Positions 1 to 6,646 of a DNA stretch of 22,314 bases are shown here, in pieces. Position 1 is the stretch's first letter, and every line of letters starts with the position of its first letter. The stretch spans positions 1-22,314 of the forward strand of contig JAJFGK010000116.1 in assembly GCA_021776195.1 (NCBI GenBank), read 5' to 3'. Below the pieces are notes generated by a model, which ran no database searches, was not told where the DNA came from, and was given only the letters and a program-made list of their open reading frames with translations. Both the position numbers and the translations under genes were made by a program. This DNA is from Kiloniellaceae bacterium (GTDB lineage: Bacteria; Pseudomonadota; Alphaproteobacteria; Kiloniellales; Kiloniellaceae).

Positions 1-138
1 AGCCGCGAACTCCGCGCCGCCTGACTCCGCCAACACCTTCGTGATCGCCGCCGTCAGCGTCGTCTTGCCGTGGTCAACGTGACCGATCGTGCCGATGTTG
101 CAGTGCGGCTTCGTACGCTCAAATTTTGCCTTCGCCAT
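1..138 (-). CDS. tuf: Elongation factor Tu, N-terminal part (gene runs off the left edge)
   Basis: EF-Tu is the GTPase that delivers aminoacyl-tRNA to the ribosome in the cytoplasm. Only the first 46 codons are present. The translation begins [20 protein letters not shown] and continues [18 protein letters not shown], which contains the P-loop GHVDHGKT of translational GTPases and is near-identical to EF-Tu of many bacteria. The ATG at 138 is the family's usual start and follows a purine-rich AAGGGAAAGG stretch. The gene is read in the same direction as tRNA-Tyr and tRNA-Gly immediately upstream, the classical tRNA-tuf arrangement, so it is probably co-transcribed with them from the promoter near 560-587. 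Identification is very secure; only the downstream extent is unseen. Confidence 0.97.
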   Translation of the reverse strand, partial: MAKAKFERTKPHCNIGTIGHVDHGKTTLTAAITKVLAESGGAEFAA

Positions 139-253
139 GGCCTTTCCCTTTTGCCCTTCGGTCTCTGCCAGACCCTCGTCAAAGGGCCGTACTCACCTCG
201 TTCGTATCGCGCCGGGATCCTCGACCCCACTCAAACAAGCCGCCAAGCACCTT

Positions 254-327
254 TGGAGCGGGTGAGGGGAATCGAACCCCTGTCTTAAGCTTGGAAGGCT
301 TCTGCTCTACCATTGAGCTACACCCGC
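254..327 (-). tRNA. tRNA-Gly (anticodon TCC)
   Basis: A complete cloverleaf reads on the minus strand: acceptor GCGGGTG pairs with CACCCGC, the D arm contains GCTCAATGGTAGAGC, the anticodon loop is CTTCCAA with anticodon TCC, and the T arm has AGGGG-TTCGATT-CCCCT. The discriminator base is T and CCA is encoded (254-257). It lies between tRNA-Tyr and tuf in the same direction, with about 115 nt of leader to the tuf start, so it is likely processed from a common precursor. Confidence 0.97.
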
Positions 328-424
328 CGAATTTCTGTTCAACACACCCAAGGCCGCCCAAAACCAACGACCGTCTATCCTTCCAAGCCCCTACAGCCCT
401 TCCAGATTTTGGTACCGGCAGCCT

Positions 425-510
425 TGGTGGAGGGGGTTGGATTCGAACCAACGTAGGCGTACGCCAACGGGTTTACAGCCCGTCCCCTTTAGCCACTCGG
501 GCACCCCTCC
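425..510 (-). tRNA. tRNA-Tyr (anticodon GTA)
   Basis: An 86-nt class II tRNA on the minus strand with encoded CCA. Acceptor GGAGGGG pairs with CCCCTCC, the anticodon stem is ACGGG/CCCGT around CTGTAAA (anticodon GTA), the variable arm is long and the T loop TTCGAAT is standard. The long variable arm with a GTA anticodon identifies tRNA-Tyr. It is the first gene after the promoter at 560-587 and precedes tRNA-Gly and tuf. Confidence 0.97.
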
Positions 511-559
511 TCTAAGTCTTTTCGGATTTCCATGTATGGATTGCGCGCCAAGACCGCCG

Positions 560-587
560 AATATCTTTATTTCTGGTGGCATGTCAA
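560..587 (-). promoter_or_regulatory. Sigma70-like promoter for the tRNA-Tyr / tRNA-Gly / tuf unit
   Basis: On the minus strand a perfect TTGACA -35 (582-587) is followed after 16 bp by GATATT (560-565; 4 of 6 matches to TATAAT). Transcription would start near 553, about 40 nt before tRNA-Tyr. The stretch after the -10 is GC-rich (GCGGTCTTGGCGCGC), as expected of a discriminator in a stringently controlled stable-RNA promoter; that last point is inference. Confidence 0.65.
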
Positions 588-689
588 CTTCAAAGATGAC
601 AAAACACCACCCCTCGGCCGAAACGAGCGTTTCACCGAGAGATGGAGAACTCGACCTCCAAATTTCACCCCGACATGTTACGGACCGAG

Positions 690-1685
690 ATGGCCAAACA
701 CAAGACCAGAGATCGGCGTTCGCGACCTGAACGCGCCGACCGGAGCCGAGCGGGCGGCACTGCCAGGGCCGCCGCCCCTGCACCCGAGGGCGCCGGCCCT
801 CCGGAAAACGCCCAATCCCGGCGGCCGAGGCCAGCGCAGGGCCCTGGTGGGGCACGGCCAGCCCAGGCCAAAAGGGGCCCGGCGCGGCGGCCGGACCGGG
901 ATACGCCACACTGGATCTATGGCACCCACGCCGCGCTGCAGGCGCTGCGGAACCCCAGGCGCAGCCTGCGGCGGCTGATTGGAACCGCCGAGACCCTGGC
1001 GGGGCTATCCGAGCAGATCGGGCCGTATCTCGCCGATCGGGACAGGCCGCCCACCCCGGAGAGGGTGACGCGCCAGGATCTCGAGGTGATTCTGCCGGAG
1101 GGCGCGGTGCACCAGGGCTTGGCGGTCCTGGTGTCGCCCTTGCCGGCCTTTGGCCTGCGCGAGTTGCTGCTACACGCCCAAAACAACGCCCCCGGGCCGA
1201 GCACTCGGGCCGGAAGCACTCCGCAGCGCAAGGTTTCGCGCCTCTACCTGGCGCTCGACCAAGTCACCGACCCGCACAATGTCGGTGCGGTGCTGCGCTC
1301 GGCCGTGGCCTTCGGCGCGGCAGGGCTGCTGGTGACCGACCGCCATGCGCCCAGCGAAGGCGGCGTCCTGGCCAAGGCGGCCTCGGGCGCCCTCGACCTG
1401 CTGCCGATCTATAATGTGCCCAATCTGTCGCGCGCCCTGGCCGGCCTCCGCAGTGCCGGATACTGGTCTTACGGCCTCGCGGAGGAAGCCGATGTCGAGA
1501 TCGGCGACCTGGATCCAGCAGCCAGGAGCGTGCTGGTCCTGGGGGCCGAGGGCACCGGCCTGCGCCGTCTGACCCGCGAAACCTGCGACCAGCTGGTTGG
1601 CCTGCCGACCTCCGGTCCCCTGCGCAGTCTGAACGTCTCCAACGCCGCGGCGGTAGCACTCTACGCCCTGACCCAGGCGCGCTGA
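690..1685 (+). CDS. rlmB: TrmH/SpoU family 23S rRNA (guanosine-2'-O)-methyltransferase, RlmB type
   Basis: Predicted SAM-dependent RNA 2'-O-ribose methyltransferase; RlmB modifies G2251 in the P-loop of 23S rRNA. The three SpoU motifs are visible: motif 1 LALDQVTDPHNVGAVLRSA (about residues 187-205), motif 2 VLVLGAEGTGLRRL, and motif 3 SLNVSNAAAVALY near the C-terminus, forming the trefoil-knot cofactor site. A substrate-binding domain starts at HWIYGTHAALQAL (about residue 74). The first 70 residues are an Arg/Ala/Pro-rich, poorly ordered basic extension, probably for RNA contact. I prefer the ATG at 690 (MAKHKTRDRRS), after a weak GAG; an in-frame ATG at 642 would add 16 residues. The gene is divergent from tRNA-Tyr/tuf, a common neighbourhood for rlmB. 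The family is secure; the exact target nucleotide is inferred. Confidence 0.92.
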   Translation: MAKHKTRDRRSRPERADRSRAGGTARAAAPAPEGAGPPENAQSRRPRPAQGPGGARPAQAKRGPARRPDRDTPHWIYGTHAALQALRNPRRSLRRLIGTAETLAGLSEQIGPYLADRDRPPTPERVTRQDLEVILPEGAVHQGLAVLVSPLPAFGLRELLLHAQNNAPGPSTRAGSTPQRKVSRLYLALDQVTDPHNVGAVLRSAVAFGAAGLLVTDRHAPSEGGVLAKAASGALDLLPIYNVPNLSRALAGLRSAGYWSYGLAEEADVEIGDLDPAARSVLVLGAEGTGLRRLTRETCDQLVGLPTSGPLRSLNVSNAAAVALYALTQAR

Positions 1686-1708
1686 CGCTTGCCGCGCCAC
1701 CAGCCCAC

Positions 1709-1737
1709 GTGATAGCGAGGGGCAGGCATTTTATTCT
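1709..1737 (+). promoter_or_regulatory. Possible promoter for the polyamine catabolic genes
   Basis: GTGATA (1709-1714) is followed after 17 bp by TATTCT (1732-1737); each has 4 of 6 consensus matches. This lies in the 94-bp gap between rlmB and the glutamine-synthetase-like gene, in an AT-richer patch (ATTTTATTCTT). It is a candidate only. Confidence 0.3.
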
Positions 1738-1779
1738 TGAGCGCCCTTGGTGACGCCAATTCGGGAAGATCGTTCAGCC

Positions 1780-3141
1780 ATGCAGAATTCAGCCGACCTC
1801 GTCCATTTCATCAAGGATCAGGGCATCGATGAGGTCGAATGCCTGGTGCCCGATCTTGCCGGCATCGCCCGCGGCAAGATCCTGCCCGCCGCGAAGTTTC
1901 TCGACGTGGCCAACACCGACGGTCTGCGCATCCCCGAGGCGATTTTTATCCAGACGGTAAACGGCGACTACCCGGACAGCGCCTTCGACCAGAAGGTCGT
2001 CAGCCCCTCCGGCCAGGACGTCCTGCTGATACCGGACGCCAAGACCATTCGGCGCGTACCCTGGTACGATGACCCGACCGCGCAGGTCATTTGCGATGCC
2101 GTCTTTTATGACCACAAGCCGGTCGAAATCTCGGCCCGTCACGTGCTGAAACAGGTTCTGGCGCTCTATGACGAAATGGGTTGGCGCCCGATCATCGCAC
2201 CAGAGCTCGAGTTCTACCTGGTCGACGTGAACACCGATCCCGACTACCCCCTGGTGCCGCCGATCGGGCGATCCGGGCGGCGCGAAACCAGTCGGCAGGC
2301 TTACGGTGTCGATGCGGTCAACGAATTCGACCCCCTCTTTGAGGAGGTTTACGATTTCTGCGAGGCCCAGGGTATCGACGTCGATACCCTGATCCACGAG
2401 GCCGGCGCGGCCCAGATGGAAATGAACTTTCGCCACGGCGACCCGTTGGAGGTGGCCGATCAGGCGTTCCTATTCAAGCGCACCGTGCGCGAGGCCGGTC
2501 TGCGCCACAAGGTTTACGCCACCTTCATGGCCAAGCCGATGCAAGACGAACCGGGCAGTTCCATGCACATCCACCAGAGCGTGGTCGATACGGCCAAGGG
2601 CCGCAACCTCTTCAGCCAGAAGAACGGCAGAGACACCAAGCTCTTCACGCACCACATCGCCGGCCTTCAGCGCCACCTGCCGTCCGTGATGCCATTGATC
2701 GCGCCGAACGTGAACTCCTATCGCCGCCTGACCCCCGGTTCGGATGCCCCGATCAACACCCATTGGGCCTATGACAACCGCACCGTCGGTCTGCGGGTGC
2801 CCCGTTCGGATGTCGCGAACCGGCGGGTCGAAAACCGGGTTGCCGGCGCTGACGCCAGTCCCTACCTGGCCATCGCCGCCTCGCTGGCCTGCGGCTACAT
2901 CGGCATGGTGGACAAACTGAAACCGCGCGCGGCGGTCGAGGGCGACGCCTACCGCCTGGCCCATACCCTGCCGCGCACCCTCTATGACGCCCTGTCGCGC
3001 TTCTCCGGTTCGCGTTCCATCAAGTCGGTTCTCGGGGATCGCTTCGTCCAGGCCGTCACCCTGGTCAAGGAACAGGAACTGGACGCCTACCAGCGGGTCA
3101 TCTCGTCCTGGGAACGCGAGCACCTTCTGCTCAACGTCTAA
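1780..3141 (+). CDS. puuA: Glutamine synthetase family enzyme, probable gamma-glutamylpolyamine synthetase
   Basis: ATP-dependent ligase of the GS fold, most likely joining glutamate to putrescine or spermidine (PuuA/PauA/SpuB class), the first step of gamma-glutamylated polyamine breakdown. The 453-residue length fits. The N-terminal beta-grasp domain has VPDLAGIARGK (residues 23-33). The catalytic part shows PELEFYLVD (E142 and E144, metal ligands), HEAGAAQMEMN (E207, E214), TFMAKPM, SSMHIHQSV (H265), PNVNSYRRLTPGS and ENRVAGADASPYL. I chose the ATG at 1780, preceded by GGGAAG; an upstream TTG at 1747 is less likely. The assignment away from true GlnA rests on its length, its resemblance to PauA-type sequences and the neighbouring SpuC-like aminotransferase and Pot-type transporter. 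The substrate is inferred; no PuuD or PuuC partner is in the window. Confidence 0.82.
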   Translation: MQNSADLVHFIKDQGIDEVECLVPDLAGIARGKILPAAKFLDVANTDGLRIPEAIFIQTVNGDYPDSAFDQKVVSPSGQDVLLIPDAKTIRRVPWYDDPTAQVICDAVFYDHKPVEISARHVLKQVLALYDEMGWRPIIAPELEFYLVDVNTDPDYPLVPPIGRSGRRETSRQAYGVDAVNEFDPLFEEVYDFCEAQGIDVDTLIHEAGAAQMEMNFRHGDPLEVADQAFLFKRTVREAGLRHKVYATFMAKPMQDEPGSSMHIHQSVVDTAKGRNLFSQKNGRDTKLFTHHIAGLQRHLPSVMPLIAPNVNSYRRLTPGSDAPINTHWAYDNRTVGLRVPRSDVANRRVENRVAGADASPYLAIAASLACGYIGMVDKLKPRAAVEGDAYRLAHTLPRTLYDALSRFSGSRSIKSVLGDRFVQAVTLVKEQELDAYQRVISSWEREHLLLNV

Positions 3142-3145
3142 AAAT

Positions 3146-3193
3146 GGTGCCGCCCTTCGACCGATCCCCTCGGAACCGGGGCCGGGTGGTGCC
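3146..3193 (+). repeat. Intergenic hairpin between the synthetase and methyltransferase genes
   Basis: GGTGCCGCCC (3146-3155) can pair with GGGTGGTGCC (3184-3193) over 10 bp, including three G-U pairs, enclosing an inner CCCC/GGGG stem (3166-3169 with 3178-3181). It starts 5 nt after the stop codon of the upstream gene. There is no U tract, so it is not a standard rho-independent terminator; it may protect the mRNA 3' end or modulate read-through. Confidence 0.4.
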
Positions 3194-3232
3194 CAGTGCC
3201 GGTAGCATAGCTGACGAAGGTGGGAGAAGCGG

Positions 3233-4099
3233 ATGAACCTGTTGCTTGACGGCGGAATGGGGCAAGAGCTGCGCGCACGCGGACTCAATCCCGACGCCAC
3301 CCTCTCCTCGATCGCCTTGCTCGAAGCACCCGCGGCGGTCTGCGACGTCCACCGGGCGTTCATCGCGGCCGGTGCGGACGTGATCACGACCTGGAACTAC
3401 AAGCTGACGCCGCAACGCTTTGCTTCCTCGGGTCTTGACGGCAGGTTCGGAGAGATCACCCGTCTGGCGGTGGAACTGGCCAACGAGGCGCGCGGGAGCC
3501 AGGCGGGCGTTCGCGTCGCGGGTTCCTTGCCACCGCTGCGGGCGAGCTACGAGCCCAATGCCCAGGATCCTGCCTCCATGGAGGAGGAGTATGCGGAGAT
3601 TGCCGGTCATTTGGCGCCCGGCGTCGACCTGTTCATCTGTGAGACCCTGTCGAGCGCGGGAGAAGCCGCGGCCGCGGCCCGCGCCGCCGCGCGGCACGGC
3701 AAACCGGTCTGGGTGTCCTGGACCCTGCGCGACGAGGGCGACGGCCTGCTGCGCAGCGGCGAAACGCTGGACGCCGCCTTGGATGCCCTGGACGGCATCC
3801 CGGTCGACGCCCTGCTGTTCAACTGCTGCGACGCGGCCGCCATCACCGAGGCCATACCGCTGCTTCGGGCAGCGACCGAGCGTCCCATCGGGGCCTACGC
3901 CAATGCCTTCACGCCCATCGCCAAGGATTGGACGCGCCAGAGCACGAGCCTTCGCGACCTGCGAGACCTCGGGCCCGATGACTACGCCGAACTGGCAGCC
4001 CAGTGGCGCGCCGCTGGCGCGCAGATCGTGGGTGGATGCTGTGGCATAGGCCCGGCCCACATCGCACGGCTGCGGGCGGAGTTGGACCGGGTCGGGTAG
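3233..4099 (+). CDS. Homocysteine S-methyltransferase family protein
   Basis: A 288-residue TIM-barrel methyltransferase of the homocysteine-binding domain family (MmuM/BHMT type), which transfers a methyl group from a donor such as S-methylmethionine to a thiol acceptor bound on zinc. Seen in the sequence: DGGMGQEL at residues 6-13, LLFNCCD with C198, and VGGCCGIGP with C269 and C270. Together these give the three cysteine zinc ligands of the family, so the enzyme should be active. The ATG at 3233 has a GGGAG ribosome-binding site 7 nt upstream. It lies 91 bp after the glutamylpolyamine synthetase, in the same direction, and before the SpuC-like aminotransferase. The methyl donor cannot be read from the sequence. 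It might regenerate methionine/SAM or act on an unidentified substrate taken up by the same pathway. Confidence 0.85.
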   Translation: MNLLLDGGMGQELRARGLNPDATLSSIALLEAPAAVCDVHRAFIAAGADVITTWNYKLTPQRFASSGLDGRFGEITRLAVELANEARGSQAGVRVAGSLPPLRASYEPNAQDPASMEEEYAEIAGHLAPGVDLFICETLSSAGEAAAAARAAARHGKPVWVSWTLRDEGDGLLRSGETLDAALDALDGIPVDALLFNCCDAAAITEAIPLLRAATERPIGAYANAFTPIAKDWTRQSTSLRDLRDLGPDDYAELAAQWRAAGAQIVGGCCGIGPAHIARLRAELDRVG

Positions 4100-4483
4100 G
4101 AAGCTTGGAGCAGCAGTTCCAATTGCCGGCTGACTTCCACGGCGATGACCTCCAGGAACCGTCCCTTTCTGGCCGATCTCGGGCTTTCGGGTTCGAACCG
4201 AGACACGGCCCGCGGCGAATGGCGCTTGGGCGCGCTAGAGCGGTCTGTTATACTTCGCCTTATGGATTGTCCCGTGATCTGGCCCGCGACTTGGTCCGGC
4301 GCCCCGGCTGGGCGGCGCCGCAGGGCGGCGCGGTTGTCCCGCCATTGCCGGCCCCACCCCTGTCGCCACCGTGAGCTTCTGATCCTCTGCGCGCGGATCG
4401 ACTTCACGCCCTAGGCGACGCGATGGCCGGCGGCCCGCCCGGGCCGCTTCACCGATGTCCGATACTTCTCCTGGAGTTTTGTT
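4100..4483. other. Non-coding stretch between the methyltransferase and aminotransferase genes
   Basis: About 384 bp with no convincing gene on either strand. It contains a promoter candidate (4226-4254) and, near 4430-4450, a GC-rich palindromic stretch CGGCCCG/CGGGCCG with a very short loop and no following U tract. The final 20 bp hold the CTGGAG ribosome-binding site (4469-4474) of the aminotransferase. Nothing else is recognised. Confidence 0.5.
4226..4254 (+). promoter_or_regulatory. Candidate sigma70 promoter upstream of the aminotransferase
   Basis: TTGGGC (4226-4231; 3 to 4 matches to TTGACA) and TATACT (4249-4254; 5 of 6 matches to TATAAT) are separated by the optimal 17 bp. A transcript starting near 4261 would have a leader of about 220 nt before the aminotransferase ATG, long enough for 5'-UTR control, though no known riboswitch is recognised. 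Confidence 0.42.
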
Positions 4484-5869
4484 ATGTCCCTGCAAGTCGC
4501 AAGCAACTCGACCGCCGTCTGGCGCGCCGCCGACGCGCGCCACCATCTGCATCCCTTCACCGATCACGCCCAGCTCGCCCGCGAGGGCGGCAGCCGCATC
4601 ATCGTGCGCGCCGAGGGCTGCTGGCTGGAAGATTCCGAGGGGGCCCGGATCCTCGACGGCATGGCCGGACTCTGGTGCGTCAATGTCGGCTATGGCCGCG
4701 AGGAACTGGCCAAGGCGGCCTACGACCAGATGTGCGAGCTGCCCTACTACAACACCTTCTTCAAGACCGCGACGCCGCCGGCGGTGGAGCTGTCCGAAAA
4801 GCTCGCCGAGGTCACGCCGGCCTCCCTCACCCGCGCCTTTTTCGCCAACTCGGGTTCCGAGGCCAACGACACCATCGCCCGCATGGTGCGGCACTATTGG
4901 CGCATCAAGGGTCAGCCCGAGCGCCGCACCATCATCAGCCGCACCAACGGCTATCACGGCAGTACCATGGTGGCGGCCAGCATGGGCGGCATGACCCCAA
5001 TGCACGAGCTCGACGGGGTTCCCCTGCCCGGCTTCGTTCACATTGAACAGCCCTATTGGTGGGAGGAAGGCGGCGACCTCGACCCCGAGGCCTTCGGGCT
5101 CAAGGCGGCACGTGCCCTGGAGGCCAAGATCCTCGAGCTCGGCGCCGACAAGGTGGCCGCCTTTATCGGCGAGCCGATCCAGGGCGCCGGCGGGGTGATC
5201 GTGCCGCCGACGGGCTATTGGGCCGAGATCCAGCGCATCTGCAAAGAGCATGGCATCCTGCTGATCGCCGACGAGGTGATCTGCGGGTTCGGGCGCACCG
5301 GCCACTGGTTCGGCAGCGATTGTTTGTCCATCGCCCCGGACCTGATGCCGATCGCCAAGGGTCTGACCTCCGGGTATTTGCCGCTCTCCGCCGTGATGGT
5401 GACCGAGGAGATCGCCGAGACCCTGAATGCCGCCGGCAGCGAGTTCGCTCACGGTTTTACCTACTCCGGCCATCCGGCCTCCTGCGCGGTCGGCCTGGCC
5501 AATATCGCGATCTTGGAGCGCGATGCTCTCGTCGATCAGGTGCACGACGAGATCGGACCCTACTTCCAGTCCGCCCTGCAGGGCCTGCTCGACCATCCCC
5601 TGGTCGGCGAGGTGCGCGGCATCGGCCTGATAGCCGGGATACAGCTGACCAGCGACAAGGCGAACCGTGGTCGCTTCGACAAGCGCGGCTCGGCCGGCCT
5701 GACCTGCCGCGATTTTTGCATGAGAAATGGCCTGGTGGCGCGCGCCGTGGCGGATTCTATCGTACTGTCGCCGCCGCTGATCATCACCCGGCAAGAGGTC
5801 GACGAGCTGGTCAGGCGGCTGCGCCGATCGCTCGACCAGACCGCCGAGCGCATTCCCGCCCCTGCCTGA
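4484..5869 (+). CDS. spuC: Class III PLP aminotransferase, SpuC-like polyamine (putrescine):pyruvate aminotransferase
   Basis: A 461-residue fold-type I PLP enzyme that likely transfers an amino group of putrescine or a related polyamine to pyruvate, giving 4-aminobutyraldehyde and alanine. Hallmarks: GMAGLWCVNVGYGREEL (residues 59-75), FFANSGSEANDT (cofactor phosphate contacts), NGYHGSTM, LIADEVICGFGRTG with the PLP-pyridine aspartate D263, and MPIAKGLTSGY with the Schiff-base lysine K292. From memory, long stretches (LWCVNVGYGREEL, FTYSGHP) are close to Pseudomonas SpuC, including the N-terminal HH..PFTD segment, so the SpuC assignment is stronger than a generic omega-transaminase call. The ATG at 4484 follows CTGGAG by 9 nt. 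The gene stands between the glutamylpolyamine synthetase and the transporter, so the locus holds entry enzymes for both polyamine routes. Exact substrate preference is inferred. Confidence 0.9.
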   Translation: MSLQVASNSTAVWRAADARHHLHPFTDHAQLAREGGSRIIVRAEGCWLEDSEGARILDGMAGLWCVNVGYGREELAKAAYDQMCELPYYNTFFKTATPPAVELSEKLAEVTPASLTRAFFANSGSEANDTIARMVRHYWRIKGQPERRTIISRTNGYHGSTMVAASMGGMTPMHELDGVPLPGFVHIEQPYWWEEGGDLDPEAFGLKAARALEAKILELGADKVAAFIGEPIQGAGGVIVPPTGYWAEIQRICKEHGILLIADEVICGFGRTGHWFGSDCLSIAPDLMPIAKGLTSGYLPLSAVMVTEEIAETLNAAGSEFAHGFTYSGHPASCAVGLANIAILERDALVDQVHDEIGPYFQSALQGLLDHPLVGEVRGIGLIAGIQLTSDKANRGRFDKRGSAGLTCRDFCMRNGLVARAVADSIVLSPPLIITRQEVDELVRRLRRSLDQTAERIPAPA

Positions 5870-5894
5870 CGGTCGGTCTTCGGATCCGCCAACC

Positions 5895-5908
5895 TTGATC
5901 CAAATCAA
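5895..5908. promoter_or_regulatory. Perfect FNR/FixK-type anaerobox
   Basis: TTGATCCAAATCAA is an exact match to the palindromic consensus TTGAT-N4-ATCAA bound by FNR, FnrL and FixK proteins under low oxygen. It sits 26 bp after the aminotransferase stop and about 106 bp before the bacteriohemerythrin ATG. If it acts as a class II activator site centred near -41.5, transcription would start near 5943, with CATCCT (5931-5936) as a weak -10. The hemerythrin is the only downstream gene nearby, so it is the natural target. Confidence 0.7.
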
Positions 5909-5926
5909 GGCTTGCGCGGCAATCTC

Positions 5927-5960
5927 CTCCCATCCTTGCCAGAGTCGGCAGGGATGGGAG
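5927..5960 (+). repeat. 14-bp inverted repeat upstream of the hemerythrin gene
   Basis: CTCCCATCCTTGCC (5927-5940) and GGCAGGGATGGGAG (5947-5960) can form a 14-bp stem with one G-U pair and a 6-nt loop. The 3' arm is the first copy of the adjacent 15-bp tandem repeat, so the 5' arm is complementary to every repeat copy, including the one carrying the ribosome-binding site. Whether the 5' arm is transcribed depends on the unknown start site. Confidence 0.6.
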
Positions 5961-6007
5961 CCGCAGGGATGGGAGCCGCAGGGATGGGAGCCGCAGGGAT
6001 GGGAGCC
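5948..6007 (+). repeat. Four perfect tandem copies of a 15-bp unit
   Basis: The unit GCAGGGATGGGAGCC is repeated four times without a mismatch (5948-5962, 5963-5977, 5978-5992, 5993-6007). The array ends 6 bp before the hemerythrin ATG, and the GGGAG of the last copy (6001-6005) lies at ribosome-binding distance. Identical short tandem units can change copy number by slipped-strand replication. Confidence 0.95.
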
Positions 6008-6013
6008 TAGGTC

Positions 6014-6481
6014 ATGACCGTCATGAAATGGACGCTCGACATGAGCGTCGGGTTGAAGGAACTGGATCAGGACCATCAGGTGCTGATCGGGCTCATCAAC
6101 GAGCTCGAGGCCGGGCACGGCCAGAAAGACCAGGCCGAGGCCCTACAGGCGAGTTTCCAGCACCTGCGCAGCTATGCCGCCTATCACTTCGGCCGCGAGG
6201 AGGCCGTCCTGCGGGCGGTCGGCTACGACACCCTGGCCGGACACCAGGCCGAGCACCGCGCCTTCGAGGAGAAGATCGAGGCCTTGGCGCTCAAGCTGGC
6301 CGAGAATCCGGGGGCCGCCCAACGCGAGATCAACGATGCGCTGCTCGACTATCTGCGCGACTGGCTGCGCCACCACATCCTGGTCATCGACATGTCCTAT
6401 AAAGAGCTGGTGAAGGACAGCCGGGCCGCCCAGAACGCGGCCGGCAACTTCAAGGCCGCCCACCAGTGGTGGGGCGGCTGA
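6014..6481 (+). CDS. Bacteriohemerythrin
   Basis: A 155-residue single-domain hemerythrin: a cytoplasmic four-helix bundle that binds oxygen reversibly at a non-heme di-iron centre, used for oxygen storage, delivery to respiratory enzymes or protection. All seven iron ligands can be assigned: H21 (DQDHQ), H58 and E62 (YHFGREE), H77 and H81 (HQAEH), H121 and D126 (HILVID). The N-terminal MKWTLDMSVGLKELDQDH is typical of the family. The length is slightly over the usual ~130 residues because of a short tail (about 25 residues) ending HQWWGG. The ribosome-binding site is the GGGAG of the last tandem repeat, 8 nt before the ATG. A perfect FNR box lies upstream, which suggests low-oxygen induction. 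It is a solitary gene inserted between polyamine catabolism and polyamine transport; a functional link to those genes is not evident. Confidence 0.95.
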   Translation: MTVMKWTLDMSVGLKELDQDHQVLIGLINELEAGHGQKDQAEALQASFQHLRSYAAYHFGREEAVLRAVGYDTLAGHQAEHRAFEEKIEALALKLAENPGAAQREINDALLDYLRDWLRHHILVIDMSYKELVKDSRAAQNAAGNFKAAHQWWGG

Positions 6482-6520
6482 GGTCGGGTAGTCGCAATCA
6501 TTGCAAGCGCCCAATCCCGA

Positions 6521-6534
6521 CAGTCTTCGGACTG
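6521..6534 (+). terminator. Small UUCG hairpin after the hemerythrin gene
   Basis: CAGTC-TTCG-GACTG forms a 5-bp stem capped by a stable UUCG tetraloop, 40 nt past the hemerythrin stop. No U tract follows, so intrinsic termination is uncertain; it may only be an mRNA 3'-end stabiliser. Confidence 0.3.
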
Positions 6535-6545
6535 CCTGGAAAGAA

Positions 6546-6573
6546 TTGACTCATCTCCCAAACCAATCATTCT
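6546..6573 (+). promoter_or_regulatory. Candidate promoter for the polyamine transporter genes
   Basis: TTGACT (6546-6551; 5 of 6 matches to TTGACA) and CATTCT (6568-6573) are 16 bp apart in the AT-richest part of the gap between the hemerythrin and binding-protein genes. Predicted transcription starts near 6580, about 65 nt before the binding-protein ATG. Confidence 0.42.
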
Positions 6574-6646
6574 TTGCCTCAACAAGAAGATGGGACCGCT
6601 TCCTTCGCGGCCCGGTTCGCGCGACGGCAACAGGGAGATCCGATCA

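Noticed and set aside
391..909. Minus-strand open frames across the tRNA genes and rlmB 5' region
   Set aside because: They run through two complete tRNAs and the antisense of rlmB and show no protein motif.
4421..4452. GC-rich palindrome before the aminotransferase considered as a terminator
   Set aside because: The loop is only 2 nt and no U tract follows; it is likely chance in GC-rich sequence.
5948..6007. The tandem 15-bp repeats considered as a CRISPR array or iteron origin
   Set aside because: There are no spacers, only four contiguous units, and no replication initiator or DnaA boxes nearby.
4235..6118. A 627-codon minus-strand open frame opposite the aminotransferase and hemerythrin genes
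   Set aside because: It is antisense to a clear SpuC-like gene and includes a translated 15-bp repeat; the composition is that of a shadow frame and no motif is found.
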